From assembly GCF_009906855.1 (NCBI RefSeq), contig NZ_CP047650.1:3596001-3660000 (forward strand): a stretch of 64,000 bases of DNA, in the 5' to 3' direction. Each line of letters starts with the position of its first letter. Position 1 is the first letter of the stretch. Under the pieces are notes generated by a model. It did not search any database and was not told the DNA's origin. It was given only the letters and a program-made list of their open reading frames with translations. This stretch comes from Xylophilus rhododendri (GTDB lineage: Bacteria > Pseudomonadota > Gammaproteobacteria > Burkholderiales > Burkholderiaceae_C). A program made the position numbers and the translations under genes. This document shows, piece by piece, positions 1-8,260 of this stretch.

Positions 1-98
1 ATGCCGCGCACCGCATGGCTGCGGTCGCCGCCGCGGGGCAGGGCGATGCTGAGATCGCGGATGGACAGCAGGGGAGTCTTGGTGGAGGAGTCGCTCAT
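1..98 (-). CDS. ABC transporter ATP-binding protein (DppD/OppD-like), 5' end only
   Basis: Only the first 32 codons are inside the window. The reading starts at an ATG on the minus strand, one base after the stop of the permease gene, and begins MSDSSTKTPLLSIRDLSIAL. The LLSIRDLSI stretch is the usual first beta strand of peptide-transporter ATPases of the OppD/DppD type. Its place directly after a DppB/DppC permease pair supports this. The Walker motifs lie beyond the window edge, so the ATPase call rests on the N-terminus and operon position. Confidence 0.75.
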   Translation of the reverse strand, partial: MSDSSTKTPLLSIRDLSIALPRGGDRSHAVRG

Positions 99-99
99 G

Positions 100-939
100 T
101 CAGTCCCCGCGCTTGCGCAGTTGCGGGTTGAGGGCGTCGTTGAGCCCCTCGCCGATCAGGTTGATGGCCAGCACCGTCACCATGATCGCCAGGCCGGGCC
201 ACAGGCTCATCCAGGGCGCCTCGCGCAGCATGGTGCGGGAGGCGCCGATCATGAAGCCCCAGCTCATCATGTTGCGGTCGCCCAGGCCCAGGAAGGACAT
301 GGACGATTCGGTGAGGATGGCGGTCGCCGTCATCAGCGAGGCGGTCACGATGATGGGCGAGGCGGCGTTGGGCAGGATCTGGGTGAGGATGATGCGGCCC
401 GGCGTCTGGCCGATGACGATGGCGGCCTGCACGAACTCGCGCTGCTTCAGGGTCATGAACTCGCTGCGCACCAGGCGCGCCACCGGCGGCCAGGAGACCA
501 TGGAGATCGCCCCCACGATCGAATAGATGGTGGGCTTGAAGATGGCGACCAGCACCAGGGCCATGGCCAGCTGCGGGATGGTCTGGAAGAACTCGGTGCC
601 GCGCATCAGCAGGTCGTCGGTGCGGCCGCCGTGGTAGCCGGCGAGCGCCCCCACCAGGATGCCGAAGAGCACGGCCACGGCGGTCGAGACCACGCCGATC
701 ATCAGCGACACCCGCGCGCCGTAGAGCAGGCCGGCGGCGATGTCGCGGCCCAGCATGTCGGTACCCAGCGGGTAGTCGTGGTCGGTGAAGGGTTTGATGA
801 GGGGATCGGCCACCATCGACCAGGGCGACTCCTCGAAGAAGAAGGAGGCGCAGGCGCCGGCCAGGATCACGATCAGCAGCAGGGCCAGGCCCAGCACCGC
901 GCCGCGGTTGGCGGCATAGCGCCGCAGGAACTTTTTCAT
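100..939 (-). CDS. dipeptide/oligopeptide ABC transporter permease, DppC-like
   Basis: Inner-membrane permease of 279 residues, the usual DppC length. An N-terminal transmembrane helix (about residues 12-34) is followed by the family segment DYPLGTDMLGRDI, five further hydrophobic segments, and the EAA loop around GQTPGRIILTQILPNAASPI that contacts the ATPase. It lies 10 bases after the DppB-type gene and one base before the ATPase gene, so all are co-transcribed. The partner binding protein at 1956-3536 feeds it. The substrate is not readable from sequence; peptides, or an acylated or cyclised amino acid used by the neighbouring enzymes, are reasonable. Confidence 0.92.
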   Translation of the reverse strand: MKKFLRRYAANRGAVLGLALLLIVILAGACASFFFEESPWSMVADPLIKPFTDHDYPLGTDMLGRDIAAGLLYGARVSLMIGVVSTAVAVLFGILVGALAGYHGGRTDDLLMRGTEFFQTIPQLAMALVLVAIFKPTIYSIVGAISMVSWPPVARLVRSEFMTLKQREFVQAAIVIGQTPGRIILTQILPNAASPIIVTASLMTATAILTESSMSFLGLGDRNMMSWGFMIGASRTMLREAPWMSLWPGLAIMVTVLAINLIGEGLNDALNPQLRKRGD

Positions 940-949
940 ATCGCTTCTT

Positions 950-1936
950 TCAGGCTTCGGCGATGCGCGGATCGACGAAACGCAGGACCAGGTCGGTCAG
1001 CAGGTTGAACACCACCACCATGGTCGAGGTCACCAGGAAGACGCCGAGCAGCAGCTGGTAGTCGCGCTGCATCAGGGCGTCGAACAGCAGGCGGCCGATG
1101 CCGGGCCAGCCGAAGACGGTCTCGGTGAGCACCGCGCCGCCGGCCATCTGGCCGAGCTGGATGCCGGCGAAGGTGACCACCGGCAGCAAGGCGTTGCGCA
1201 GCGCGTGGTGGCGCACGATCTCGCCCACCGGCACGCCCTTGGCGCGGGCGGTCTTGATGAAGTCCATGCCCAGCACTTCGAGCATGGAGGCGCGGGTCAG
1301 CCGCGCATACACGGCCATGAAGAAGCAGCCCAGGGACACGGTCGGCAGGATCAGGTGCAGGGCCACGTCCTTGGCATGGGCCAGGCCCGTCAGGCCCGCG
1401 CCCACGGTCTCCATGCCGAAGGGCGGCAGCCAGTCGAGCTGGAGCGAGAAGAAGATGATCGCCAGCAGCGCCAGCCAGAACTGGGGCGTGGCGTAGATCA
1501 GCAGGGACACCGTCATCAGCACGCTGTCCAGCCACGGCAGGCGGCCCTGGTAGCGGCTGCGCGAGGAGATCACGCCCACCAGCAGGCCGAGCACGATGGC
1601 GAAGACGAAGGCGCAGCCCATCAGCAGCAGGGTGGCGGGCAGGCGGTCCAGGATCAGGTCGAGCACCGGCAGGCGCTCGCGGTAGGAAAAGCCCAGGTCG
1701 AAGCGCAGCACGCCGCGCAGGTAGATGAACAGCTGCATCCACACGGGCTTGTCCAGCCCGAAGTCGTGGCGCAGCTGGTCCACATAGGCCGGGTCCGAGG
1801 AGCCGGACTCGCCCGCCATCACCGCGGCCGGGTCGCCCGGCGCCAGGCGGATCAGCAGGAAGTTGACGATCACCACACCGAGGACGACGAAGACCGCCTT
1901 GCCGATACGGGAGAACAGGAAAGACAGGGTCTTCAT
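950..1936 (-). CDS. dipeptide/oligopeptide ABC transporter permease, DppB-like
   Basis: Inner-membrane permease of 328 residues. The N-terminus carries the DppB hallmarks: one helix, then a periplasmic section with APGDPAAVMAGE. Later hydrophobic segments surround the EAA loop at about residues 233-252 (EIVRHHALRNALLPVVTFAG). It sits 19 bases after the binding-protein gene and 10 before the DppC-like gene, in the order binding protein-DppB-DppC-ATPase that is standard for this transporter class. Likely controlled from the region upstream of 3536, where a palindromic operator is seen. Confidence 0.93.
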   Translation of the reverse strand: MKTLSFLFSRIGKAVFVVLGVVIVNFLLIRLAPGDPAAVMAGESGSSDPAYVDQLRHDFGLDKPVWMQLFIYLRGVLRFDLGFSYRERLPVLDLILDRLPATLLLMGCAFVFAIVLGLLVGVISSRSRYQGRLPWLDSVLMTVSLLIYATPQFWLALLAIIFFSLQLDWLPPFGMETVGAGLTGLAHAKDVALHLILPTVSLGCFFMAVYARLTRASMLEVLGMDFIKTARAKGVPVGEIVRHHALRNALLPVVTFAGIQLGQMAGGAVLTETVFGWPGIGRLLFDALMQRDYQLLLGVFLVTSTMVVVFNLLTDLVLRFVDPRIAEA

Positions 1937-1955
1937 CGCGTCGGGTCCGGGCTGC

Positions 1956-3536
1956 TTACTTGTCGATGTAGACGTCGGCGAAGGTGTCGTTCAGGCCGAT
2001 GGCGGTCTGCGTCAGGTTGTGCACCTTGGCGCTGTACATGGTGGGGATCTCCATCTCGAACAGGAAGCCGTTGGCGACCTCTTCCACCAGGGTCTTCTGG
2101 ATGGTGCTGTAGAGGCGCTGGCGCTCTTCCACCGAGGTGGCGGCCGCGGCCTTGTCCCAGGCCACGTCCATGGCCGGGTTCACATAACCCTGGTTGTTGA
2201 CGAAGGCCGAGCCCTTGACCTGGTTGCGCGCCAGGTAGAGGCGGGCCACGCCCAGGGCGGGGTCGCCGTACTGCGAGGTGAAGCTGAAGGTCATGTCGAA
2301 GTCGAAGTCCGACACGCGCTTGGACCAGGTGCCGGCGTCGGCCGATTCGATCTCCACCTTGAAGCCGACCTGTTCCAGGGCCTGGCGGGTGTATTCGCCC
2401 AGGCGGTCCCAGGTGGCGCCGTAGGGGTAGGAGAGGATCTTGATCGGGGTCTTCGACACATCGACGCCGGACTCCTTGATCAGCGCCCGCGCCTTCTTCA
2501 GGTCGAAGGTGTAGGCCGGCACATTGGGCTCGTAGAAGGGCGTGGTGGACGACACCGGGCCGGTGGCGATCTTGCCCAGGCCGAAGAAGATGTTGTTGAC
2601 CACGAACTTGCGGTTGATGGCTTCCATCACCGCCTGGCGCACCTTCAGGTTGTCGAAGGGCGGCTTCCTCATGTTCATCTGGATGTAGGCCTGCTTGGAG
2701 AACATCTCCCAGCCCGCATTGGTCGACTTGGTGTTGGCCACCTTCTTCAGGCGCGGCACGTCCACGTTGTCCACGTCGTTGGCGCTGACCACCTGCACGT
2801 CGCCGCGCTCGAAGGCCACGGCGCGCGAGGCGGCGTCGGGGATCACGTTGAAGACGATCTCGTCGAGGTAGGGCTTGCCCTTCTGCCAGTAGTCGGGGTT
2901 GCGCGACAGGATGATGTAGGAGCCCTTCTTCCATTCCTTGAACTTGAAGGGGCCGGTGCCGACCGGCGTCTGGTTGGCCGGGTTGCTCTTGTAGTCGGTG
3001 CCGTCGTAGAGGTGCTTGGGCACCATGGGCATGTTGTCGCTGACGAAGGACTTCAGGAAGGGCGCGAAGGGCTCCTTCAGACGGATCTCGACCTTGTTCG
3101 GGCCGACGGCTTTGATCGACTCCACGAACTGGTTGATGATGACCCGCGCCCGCGGGTGCACCTCGCGCAGGAACTTGTCCACGCTGAACACCACGTCGTC
3201 GGAGGAGAAGGGCTTGCCGTCGTGCCACTTCACGCCGGTCTGCAGCTCGAAGCTGTAGAGCTTGCCGTCGGGCGACACGGTCCAGGACTTGGCCAGGCCC
3301 GGCATGGGCTTCAGGTCCGGCGTCCAGGTCAGCAGGCTTTCGTAGATCTTGCCGGCGACGTACTGGGTGGGCGTCTGCTGGTTCAGGCCCAGCATCAGCG
3401 TCGGCGGCTCGGGCTGGGCGATGGCGCGCAGCGTGCCGCCACGGGTCTGCGCATGCACTGCCGCGGTGCCCGACAGCAGGGCCAGCGCCAGGGCGATGCC
3501 GGTGGCGACGGGGCGGAAAGTCTTCTGGGTACGCAT
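1956..3536 (-). CDS. peptide-type ABC transporter substrate-binding protein (SBP_bac_5 family)
   Basis: Periplasmic binding protein of 526 residues. A Sec signal peptide (positive MRTQKTFRP, hydrophobic stretch, cleavage near AVHA-QT at about residue 29) leads to the family core. That core includes WTVSPDGKLYSFELQTGVKW, the classic SBP_bac_5 segment in which the ligand cleft begins. It is the first gene of the minus-strand importer operon. Its upstream region carries an ACTGGTATACCAGT palindrome about 32 bases before the ATG, shared with two other promoters in this region. Binding specificity cannot be told; dipeptides and opine-like compounds are both known for the family. Confidence 0.93.
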   Translation of the reverse strand: MRTQKTFRPVATGIALALALLSGTAAVHAQTRGGTLRAIAQPEPPTLMLGLNQQTPTQYVAGKIYESLLTWTPDLKPMPGLAKSWTVSPDGKLYSFELQTGVKWHDGKPFSSDDVVFSVDKFLREVHPRARVIINQFVESIKAVGPNKVEIRLKEPFAPFLKSFVSDNMPMVPKHLYDGTDYKSNPANQTPVGTGPFKFKEWKKGSYIILSRNPDYWQKGKPYLDEIVFNVIPDAASRAVAFERGDVQVVSANDVDNVDVPRLKKVANTKSTNAGWEMFSKQAYIQMNMRKPPFDNLKVRQAVMEAINRKFVVNNIFFGLGKIATGPVSSTTPFYEPNVPAYTFDLKKARALIKESGVDVSKTPIKILSYPYGATWDRLGEYTRQALEQVGFKVEIESADAGTWSKRVSDFDFDMTFSFTSQYGDPALGVARLYLARNQVKGSAFVNNQGYVNPAMDVAWDKAAAATSVEERQRLYSTIQKTLVEEVANGFLFEMEIPTMYSAKVHNLTQTAIGLNDTFADVYIDK

Positions 3537-3567
3537 GTGGAATCCTCAGGGTTCAAATTGGTGCACA

Positions 3568-3586
3568 ACTGGTATACCAGTGGTAT
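3568..3586. promoter_or_regulatory. palindromic operator ACTGGTATACCAGT plus repeat half-site TGGTAT
   Basis: Positions 3568-3581 are a perfect 14-base palindrome, and a second TGGTAT half-site follows directly. The core TGGTATACCA recurs at 3659-3668 and 13556-13565. The surroundings are also alike: GTGCAC just before, and TAGCAATG after the palindrome, both here and at 13550-13582. The form fits a GntR/FadR-type dimer site, and two such regulators are encoded at 7575 and 13628. The site lies in front of the peptide-type binding-protein gene. Confidence 0.65.
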
Positions 3587-3658
3587 CTAGCAATGGGCAT
3601 GCCACGGCGACCGAGGCGGGGAGCGCTTGGGATGTGCCCTGTTTCGGGGCGAAAGTCT

Positions 3659-3668
3659 TGGTATACCA
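3659..3668. promoter_or_regulatory. palindromic operator TGGTATACCA upstream of the polyamine-type ABC operon
   Basis: A perfect 10-base palindrome identical to the core of the sites at 3569-3580 and 13556-13565. It lies 91 bases before the ATG of the plus-strand binding-protein gene. The segment 3537-3759 between the two divergent importer operons thus holds two copies, one nearer each operon. GntR-type control is inferred from site form and the two nearby GntR genes. Confidence 0.6.
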
Positions 3669-3759
3669 CTGGCATGCACTTTGCGTACCAAGGCGGTAGT
3701 GCTCGCCGGCGACGGTGCCGGCGGGCCTTCCAACCATGCTTGTTTACCGGAGCGTTTCG

Positions 3760-4809
3760 ATGAAGACCAGGTTCTTGAAGATCGCCGGCGGCCTCCTGGC
3801 CGCCTCCTTGTTCACCACCGGTTTGGCCCAGGCCGCCGAGCTGAATTTCGCCAGCTGGGGCGGTGCCTACCAGGCGGCGATCCGCGATGCCTGGCTCAAG
3901 CCCTTCGCCAAGGAAACCGGCATCAAGGTGACCGAGGACACCGACCCGCAGGTCGCCAAGATCCGCGCCATGATCGACACCAAGTCCGTCGCCTGGGACG
4001 TGGTCAGCGAGAACAGCGCCCGCCTGGCGCGCGGCGTGAAGCTGGGGGTGTTCGAGAAGATCACGCCCGAGATGGTCGACCAGAAGCACATGATCGCCGC
4101 CGCCCGCAACGACTACGGCGTGCCCACCGAGATCTTCGCCACGCTGGTGGCCTATTCCACCAAGGCCTTCCCCGCCGGCAAGCCCCAGCCCAGCACCTTC
4201 GCCGACTTCTGGGACGTGCAGAAATTCCCCGGCAAGCGCACCCTGCAGGACGACCCCTCCACCGTGCTGGAAGCCGCGCTGATCGCCGACGGCGTGCCGG
4301 CCGCCGATGTCTACAAGGTGCTGTCCACCCCCGCCGGCGTGGACCGCGCGATGAAGCAGATCGAGAAGATCAAGCCCTATGTGGCCACCTGGTGGAAGAA
4401 CGGCGCCGAGCCGGTCAACACGCTCGGCAGCGGCGAGGTCGTCATGGCCCTGGGCTGGAACGGCCGTTTCGACGCCGGCATCGCCTCCGGCCTGCCGATC
4501 GCCATGGGCTGGGGCGACTCCATCGCCCAGGTCGGCTACATGGCGCTGGTCAAGGGCGCGCAGAACCGCACCGAGGCCATCAAGCTGCTGAACTACATCG
4601 CCGTGCCCAAGAACCAGGCCGAGTTCAGCAAGTACATCCCCTACGGCCCGACCACCGAAGCCGCCTTCCCGCTGATCGACGAAGCCCGCAAGCAGCGCCT
4701 GCCTTCCACGCCCGAGCGCCTGAAGACGGCTGTCTTCATGGATTCGGAGTTCTGGGAGAAGAACGGCCCGGCCATCGTCGAACGCTACAACGCGATCCGC
4801 GCACGCTGA
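3760..4809 (+). CDS. ABC transporter substrate-binding protein, polyamine/opine type (PotD-like, SBP_bac_8)
   Basis: Periplasmic binding protein of 349 residues. The ATG at 3760 is preferred to the upstream ATG at 3715 because GGAG lies 7 bases before it and the product then starts with a proper Sec signal (MKTRFLKIAGGLLAAS, cleavage near AQA-AEL). The mature start ELNFASWGGAYQ is typical of spermidine/putrescine-like binding proteins. It is the first gene of a plus-strand operon with a fused permease, an ATPase, a GntR regulator and a D-amino-acid deacylase. The downstream enzymes hint at an N-acylated or cyclised amino acid as ligand, which is inference. Confidence 0.92.
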   Translation: MKTRFLKIAGGLLAASLFTTGLAQAAELNFASWGGAYQAAIRDAWLKPFAKETGIKVTEDTDPQVAKIRAMIDTKSVAWDVVSENSARLARGVKLGVFEKITPEMVDQKHMIAAARNDYGVPTEIFATLVAYSTKAFPAGKPQPSTFADFWDVQKFPGKRTLQDDPSTVLEAALIADGVPAADVYKVLSTPAGVDRAMKQIEKIKPYVATWWKNGAEPVNTLGSGEVVMALGWNGRFDAGIASGLPIAMGWGDSIAQVGYMALVKGAQNRTEAIKLLNYIAVPKNQAEFSKYIPYGPTTEAAFPLIDEARKQRLPSTPERLKTAVFMDSEFWEKNGPAIVERYNAIRAR

Positions 4810-4828
4810 TCCCCACAGGCCGCGCCCG

Positions 4829-6532
4829 ATGAACAGCACCGCCATTCCCCTGCCGCCCGGCGCGGCCCTCCACGCCGCGCCGCGGCGCCGCTGGAACCGC
4901 GCGGCGGTGCTGGCGGCGGCGCCGCTGCTGGTGTTCCTGCTGCTCTTCTTCGTCGGGCCGATCGCCGGCCTGATGAAGGAGGGTTTCCTGGTGGACGGGC
5001 AGTTGAGCCTGTCCCACTACCGCCACCTGCTCGATACGCCCATCTACCGCATCGTGCTGGGCAATACCTTCACCATCGCGGTGGCAGTCACCATCAGCTG
5101 CGTGGTGATGAGCTACCCCCTGGCCTACCTGATGGCCAGCGTCAGCCCGCGCATCGCGCGCATCCTCTTCTTCGCGGTGCTGCTGCCCTTCTGGTCGAGC
5201 GCGCTGGTGCGCACCTCGGCCTGGATCGCCCTGCTGGGCAAGAACGGCCCGCTCAACGCTTTGCTCACCGGCACCGGCATCGCGTCCGAGCCGGTGGCCT
5301 TCCTCTTCAATTTCACCGGCGTGATGATCGGCACCACCCATGTGCTGATGCCCTTCGTGCTGCTGCCGCTCTACGCCTCCTTCAAGGCCATGGACCGCAC
5401 GCTGGTACAGGCCGCGCAGAGCCTGGGCGCCGGCTCGGTCTCGATCTTCTCCAAGGTGGTGCTGCCGCTGACCAGTCCGGGTGTGGTGGCCGGCGGCATC
5501 ATCGTCTTCATGAACGCGGTGGGCTACTACATCACGCCCTCGCTGATGGGCGGGCCGGGCCAGCGCATGGTGGCCGAGGTCATCTCGCACAACATCACCG
5601 AGGAACTCAACTGGGGCGTGGCCGCGGCGCTTGCCGGCGTGCTGCTGGTGACGGTGCTGGTCTCGCTGTGGGTGTTCAACCGCCTGTTCGGGCTGGACAA
5701 GCTCATCAGCGGCTCCGGCGGCAAGGGCAGCAGCGAGGCGCCGGCACGGCGCACGCCGGGCGGGCGTTTCTCGGTGGTGGCCGGCATCCTCAGCGTGCTT
5801 TTCCTGCTGGCGCCCATCGTGGTGGTGATACCGATGAGTTTCGGCACCTCGCAGTACCCGAGCTTTCCGCCGCCGGAATACGGCCTGCGCTGGTACCGCA
5901 GCTTCCTGGAGGAGGACAAGTGGCTGGCCGCCCTGTTCTCCAGCCTGAAGGTGGGCCTGATCGTGACCCTGCTGGCCAGCGTGCTCGGCATCGCCGCCGC
6001 GCTCGGCGTGCACAAGATGAAGTCGGGCGCCGGCAAGGTGCTCGATGCGCTCTTCGTCATCCCCATGTCGGTGCCTTCCATCATCACCGGCGTGTCGCTG
6101 TACTACATGACCGCGCCGCTGGGCTGGGTGGCCAATTCGGTGGCGGTGATCCTGGGCCACACGGTGCTGGCCGCGCCCTATGTCTACATCACCGTGCGGG
6201 CCGCGCTGCGCAGCTTCGACCACAGCCTGGAGCTGGCGGCCATGGGCCTGGGCGCGAGCTGGACAGTGATGTTCCGCCTGGTCATGCTGCCGGCCCTGCT
6301 GCCGGGGCTGATCGGCGCGGCCGTCTTCGCCTTCGTCACCTCCTTCGACGACGTGGTGATGGCGCTCTTCCTCACCAACGTGCGCAACCGCACGCTGCCC
6401 AAGCTGATGTTCGAAGGCCTGTCCAGCGACTTCGATCCCACGGTGATCTCGGCCTCCTGCCTGCTGGTGGCCGCCACCGCCCTCATCCTGATCGCCCAGC
6501 AGCTGCTCGGCCGCAAGAAAAACGGAGCCTGA
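4829..6532 (+). CDS. ABC transporter permease, two permease domains fused (PotB-PotC-like)
   Basis: A 567-residue inner-membrane protein, twice the usual length, containing both halves of a PotBC-type permease. Domain 1 has an EAA loop at LGAGSVSIFSKVVLPLTSPG (about residues 204-223). A hydrophilic linker rich in Gly/Ser/Arg (about 293-316) leads to domain 2, with a second EAA loop at about 469-491 (ELAAMGLGASWTVMFRLVML). It lies 19 bases after the binding-protein gene and 3 bases before the ATPase gene. Fused permeases occur in iron and polyamine-type importers; here the binding protein favours the polyamine/opine type. Confidence 0.92.
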   Translation: MNSTAIPLPPGAALHAAPRRRWNRAAVLAAAPLLVFLLLFFVGPIAGLMKEGFLVDGQLSLSHYRHLLDTPIYRIVLGNTFTIAVAVTISCVVMSYPLAYLMASVSPRIARILFFAVLLPFWSSALVRTSAWIALLGKNGPLNALLTGTGIASEPVAFLFNFTGVMIGTTHVLMPFVLLPLYASFKAMDRTLVQAAQSLGAGSVSIFSKVVLPLTSPGVVAGGIIVFMNAVGYYITPSLMGGPGQRMVAEVISHNITEELNWGVAAALAGVLLVTVLVSLWVFNRLFGLDKLISGSGGKGSSEAPARRTPGGRFSVVAGILSVLFLLAPIVVVIPMSFGTSQYPSFPPPEYGLRWYRSFLEEDKWLAALFSSLKVGLIVTLLASVLGIAAALGVHKMKSGAGKVLDALFVIPMSVPSIITGVSLYYMTAPLGWVANSVAVILGHTVLAAPYVYITVRAALRSFDHSLELAAMGLGASWTVMFRLVMLPALLPGLIGAAVFAFVTSFDDVVMALFLTNVRNRTLPKLMFEGLSSDFDPTVISASCLLVAATALILIAQQLLGRKKNGA

Positions 6533-6535
6533 TCC

Positions 6536-7570
6536 ATGTCCCTCGCACCCCACGCCGTCGCGGCCTTCGCCGAACGCCCCGAACGCCAGGGCAAGAACGT
6601 CACGCTGAGCGGCATCTGCAAGTCCTACGGCAAGACCATGGCCTTGCCCTCCATCGACCTGGACGTGGCGCGCGGCGAGTTCTGCACGCTGCTGGGCGCG
6701 TCGGGCTCCGGCAAGACCACGCTGCTGAAGATCATCGCCGGCTTCGAGGCGCCCGACAGCGGCAGCGTCTCCATCGCCGGCCGCGACGTGACCCGCATGC
6801 CGATAGCAGAACGCAATATCGGCATGGTGTTCCAGAACTACGCCCTGTTCCCGCACATGAGTGTGTTCGAGAACGTGGCCTTCGCCCTGCGCATGCGCAA
6901 GCTCAACCACGGCGACATCCGCCGCAAGGTGAATGACGCGCTGGCGCTGGTGAGCCTGCAGGCGCTGGCCGACCGGCTGCCCGGCGCGCTCTCCGGCGGC
7001 CAGCAGCAGCGGGTGGCGCTGGCGCGTGCCCTGGTCTTCACGCCGGACATCCTGCTGATGGACGAACCCCTGGGCGCGCTCGACAAGAACCTGCGCCAAT
7101 CCATCCAGCTGCAGCTGAAGAAGCTGCACCACGACCTGGGGCTGACGGTGGTCTTCGTCACCCACGACCAGGAGGAGGCGATGAACCTGTCCGACCGCAT
7201 CGTCATCATGGACCAGGGCCGCATCGTGGAGAGCGGCTCGCCCGAGGCGCTGTACCGCCGGCCGGCCACGGCCTTCGTCGCCGGTTTCCTCGGCGAATGC
7301 AATTTCCTGGAGCAGGGCGGCCAGGCGCTGGCGGTGCGGCCGGAGCATGTGCGCATCGGCGCGCGGCTGGCCGGCGGCGACATCGAGCGCGAAGGGCGTT
7401 TGCTGGTCGCCACCTTCTGCGGCCTGCACTGGAAGCTTTTCATCGCCGATGGCGAACGCACGGTGACGGCCTACGCGCCCATCGGCCTGTCCGAAGCCGA
7501 GCGCCAGCCAGGCTGCCTGGTGCGCTGGGGCTTCAGCGCCGGCGACGCCATGGCCTTCGTCGGAGCCTGA
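6536..7570 (+). CDS. ABC transporter ATP-binding protein, PotA-like
   Basis: Cytoplasmic ATPase of 344 residues that energises the fused permease. Walker A GASGSGKT at residues 54-61, Q-loop at VFQNYALFPHM (about 98-108), ABC signature LSGGQQQR at 152-159, Walker B DILLMDEP at 171-178, and the switch histidine in VFVTHDQEEA. A C-terminal TOBE-like region (about 265-344, with LAVRPEHVRIG) is shorter than in E. coli PotA. The stop is 4 bases before the ATG of the GntR gene, so regulator and importer share a transcript. Confidence 0.94.
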   Translation: MSLAPHAVAAFAERPERQGKNVTLSGICKSYGKTMALPSIDLDVARGEFCTLLGASGSGKTTLLKIIAGFEAPDSGSVSIAGRDVTRMPIAERNIGMVFQNYALFPHMSVFENVAFALRMRKLNHGDIRRKVNDALALVSLQALADRLPGALSGGQQQRVALARALVFTPDILLMDEPLGALDKNLRQSIQLQLKKLHHDLGLTVVFVTHDQEEAMNLSDRIVIMDQGRIVESGSPEALYRRPATAFVAGFLGECNFLEQGGQALAVRPEHVRIGARLAGGDIEREGRLLVATFCGLHWKLFIADGERTVTAYAPIGLSEAERQPGCLVRWGFSAGDAMAFVGA

Positions 7571-7574
7571 GCAC

Positions 7575-8246
7575 ATGTCCCAACGCATTCCCGACCCCGT
7601 CCCCGCGACGGACGAAAGCCCCGACCTGGCGGGCGATGCCTACCGCACCCTGCTGGAGATGATCCAGCTCGGCCGGCTCTCGCGCGACGAGCCGCTGCAG
7701 GAACGCAGCCTGGCCGCCACCCTGGGCATCTCGCGCACGCCGCTGCGCGAGGCCATGAGCCGGCTGATCGGCGGCGGCTTCGCGGTGCGCACGCCGCGCG
7801 GCCAGCTGATGGTGCGTGAACCCACGCTGCGCCAGTACCTGGAGATCCTGCAGATGCGCTCCCTGCTCGAAGGCGAGGCGGCGGCATCGGCGGCCACCCG
7901 CATGGACCCGGACACCGCCCGCAGCGTCATCGCCCAGGTGCAGGCCCACCTGGCCAGCCGCAACACCGACAAGGAAGCCAACCACCGCATCGACAACCTG
8001 GTGCACGACAGCATCGCCCTGGCCAGCGGCAACCAGCTGATGGCGCAGGCCATCCACGACCTGCGCATCAAGGCCCGCACCTACGACCAGAACGGCGCGC
8101 CCGGCCGCTTCGAGCCCGGCGTGGCCGAGCACGTCACCATCCTGCAGGCGGTGCTGGACCGCGACCCCGAGGCCGCCCGCTCGGCCATGCGCCAGCACCT
8201 GGAGAACGCCCGCGCCGGACTGGTGGCGCGGCATACCAGCCTGTGA
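7575..8246 (+). CDS. GntR family transcriptional regulator, FCD domain
   Basis: A 223-residue regulator with an N-terminal winged helix (about residues 18-80; recognition segment LGISRTPLREAMSRL) and a C-terminal all-helical FCD domain. The FCD metal/ligand histidines are visible in LVHDSIAL, AEHVTIL and RQHLENA. It is similar in layout to the GntR protein at 13628, and both may read the TGGTATACCA sites of this region. It lies inside the plus-strand operon between the ATPase and the deacylase genes, so it probably senses the imported compound or its product. Which of the two regulators binds which site cannot be told here. Confidence 0.92.
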   Translation: MSQRIPDPVPATDESPDLAGDAYRTLLEMIQLGRLSRDEPLQERSLAATLGISRTPLREAMSRLIGGGFAVRTPRGQLMVREPTLRQYLEILQMRSLLEGEAAASAATRMDPDTARSVIAQVQAHLASRNTDKEANHRIDNLVHDSIALASGNQLMAQAIHDLRIKARTYDQNGAPGRFEPGVAEHVTILQAVLDRDPEAARSAMRQHLENARAGLVARHTSL

Positions 8247-8260
8247 CCCCGTCTTTCCTC

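Noticed and set aside
1863-3590. A 575-codon plus-strand frame opposite the peptide-type binding protein
   Set aside because: Shadow frame of a gene with a signal peptide and SBP_bac_5 signatures.
4736-7588. A 950-codon open frame on the minus strand opposite the permease and ATPase genes
   Set aside because: Its translation is rich in Ala, Gly, His, Gln and Arg with no domain, and it mirrors well-supported genes. Long antisense frames are expected at this GC content.
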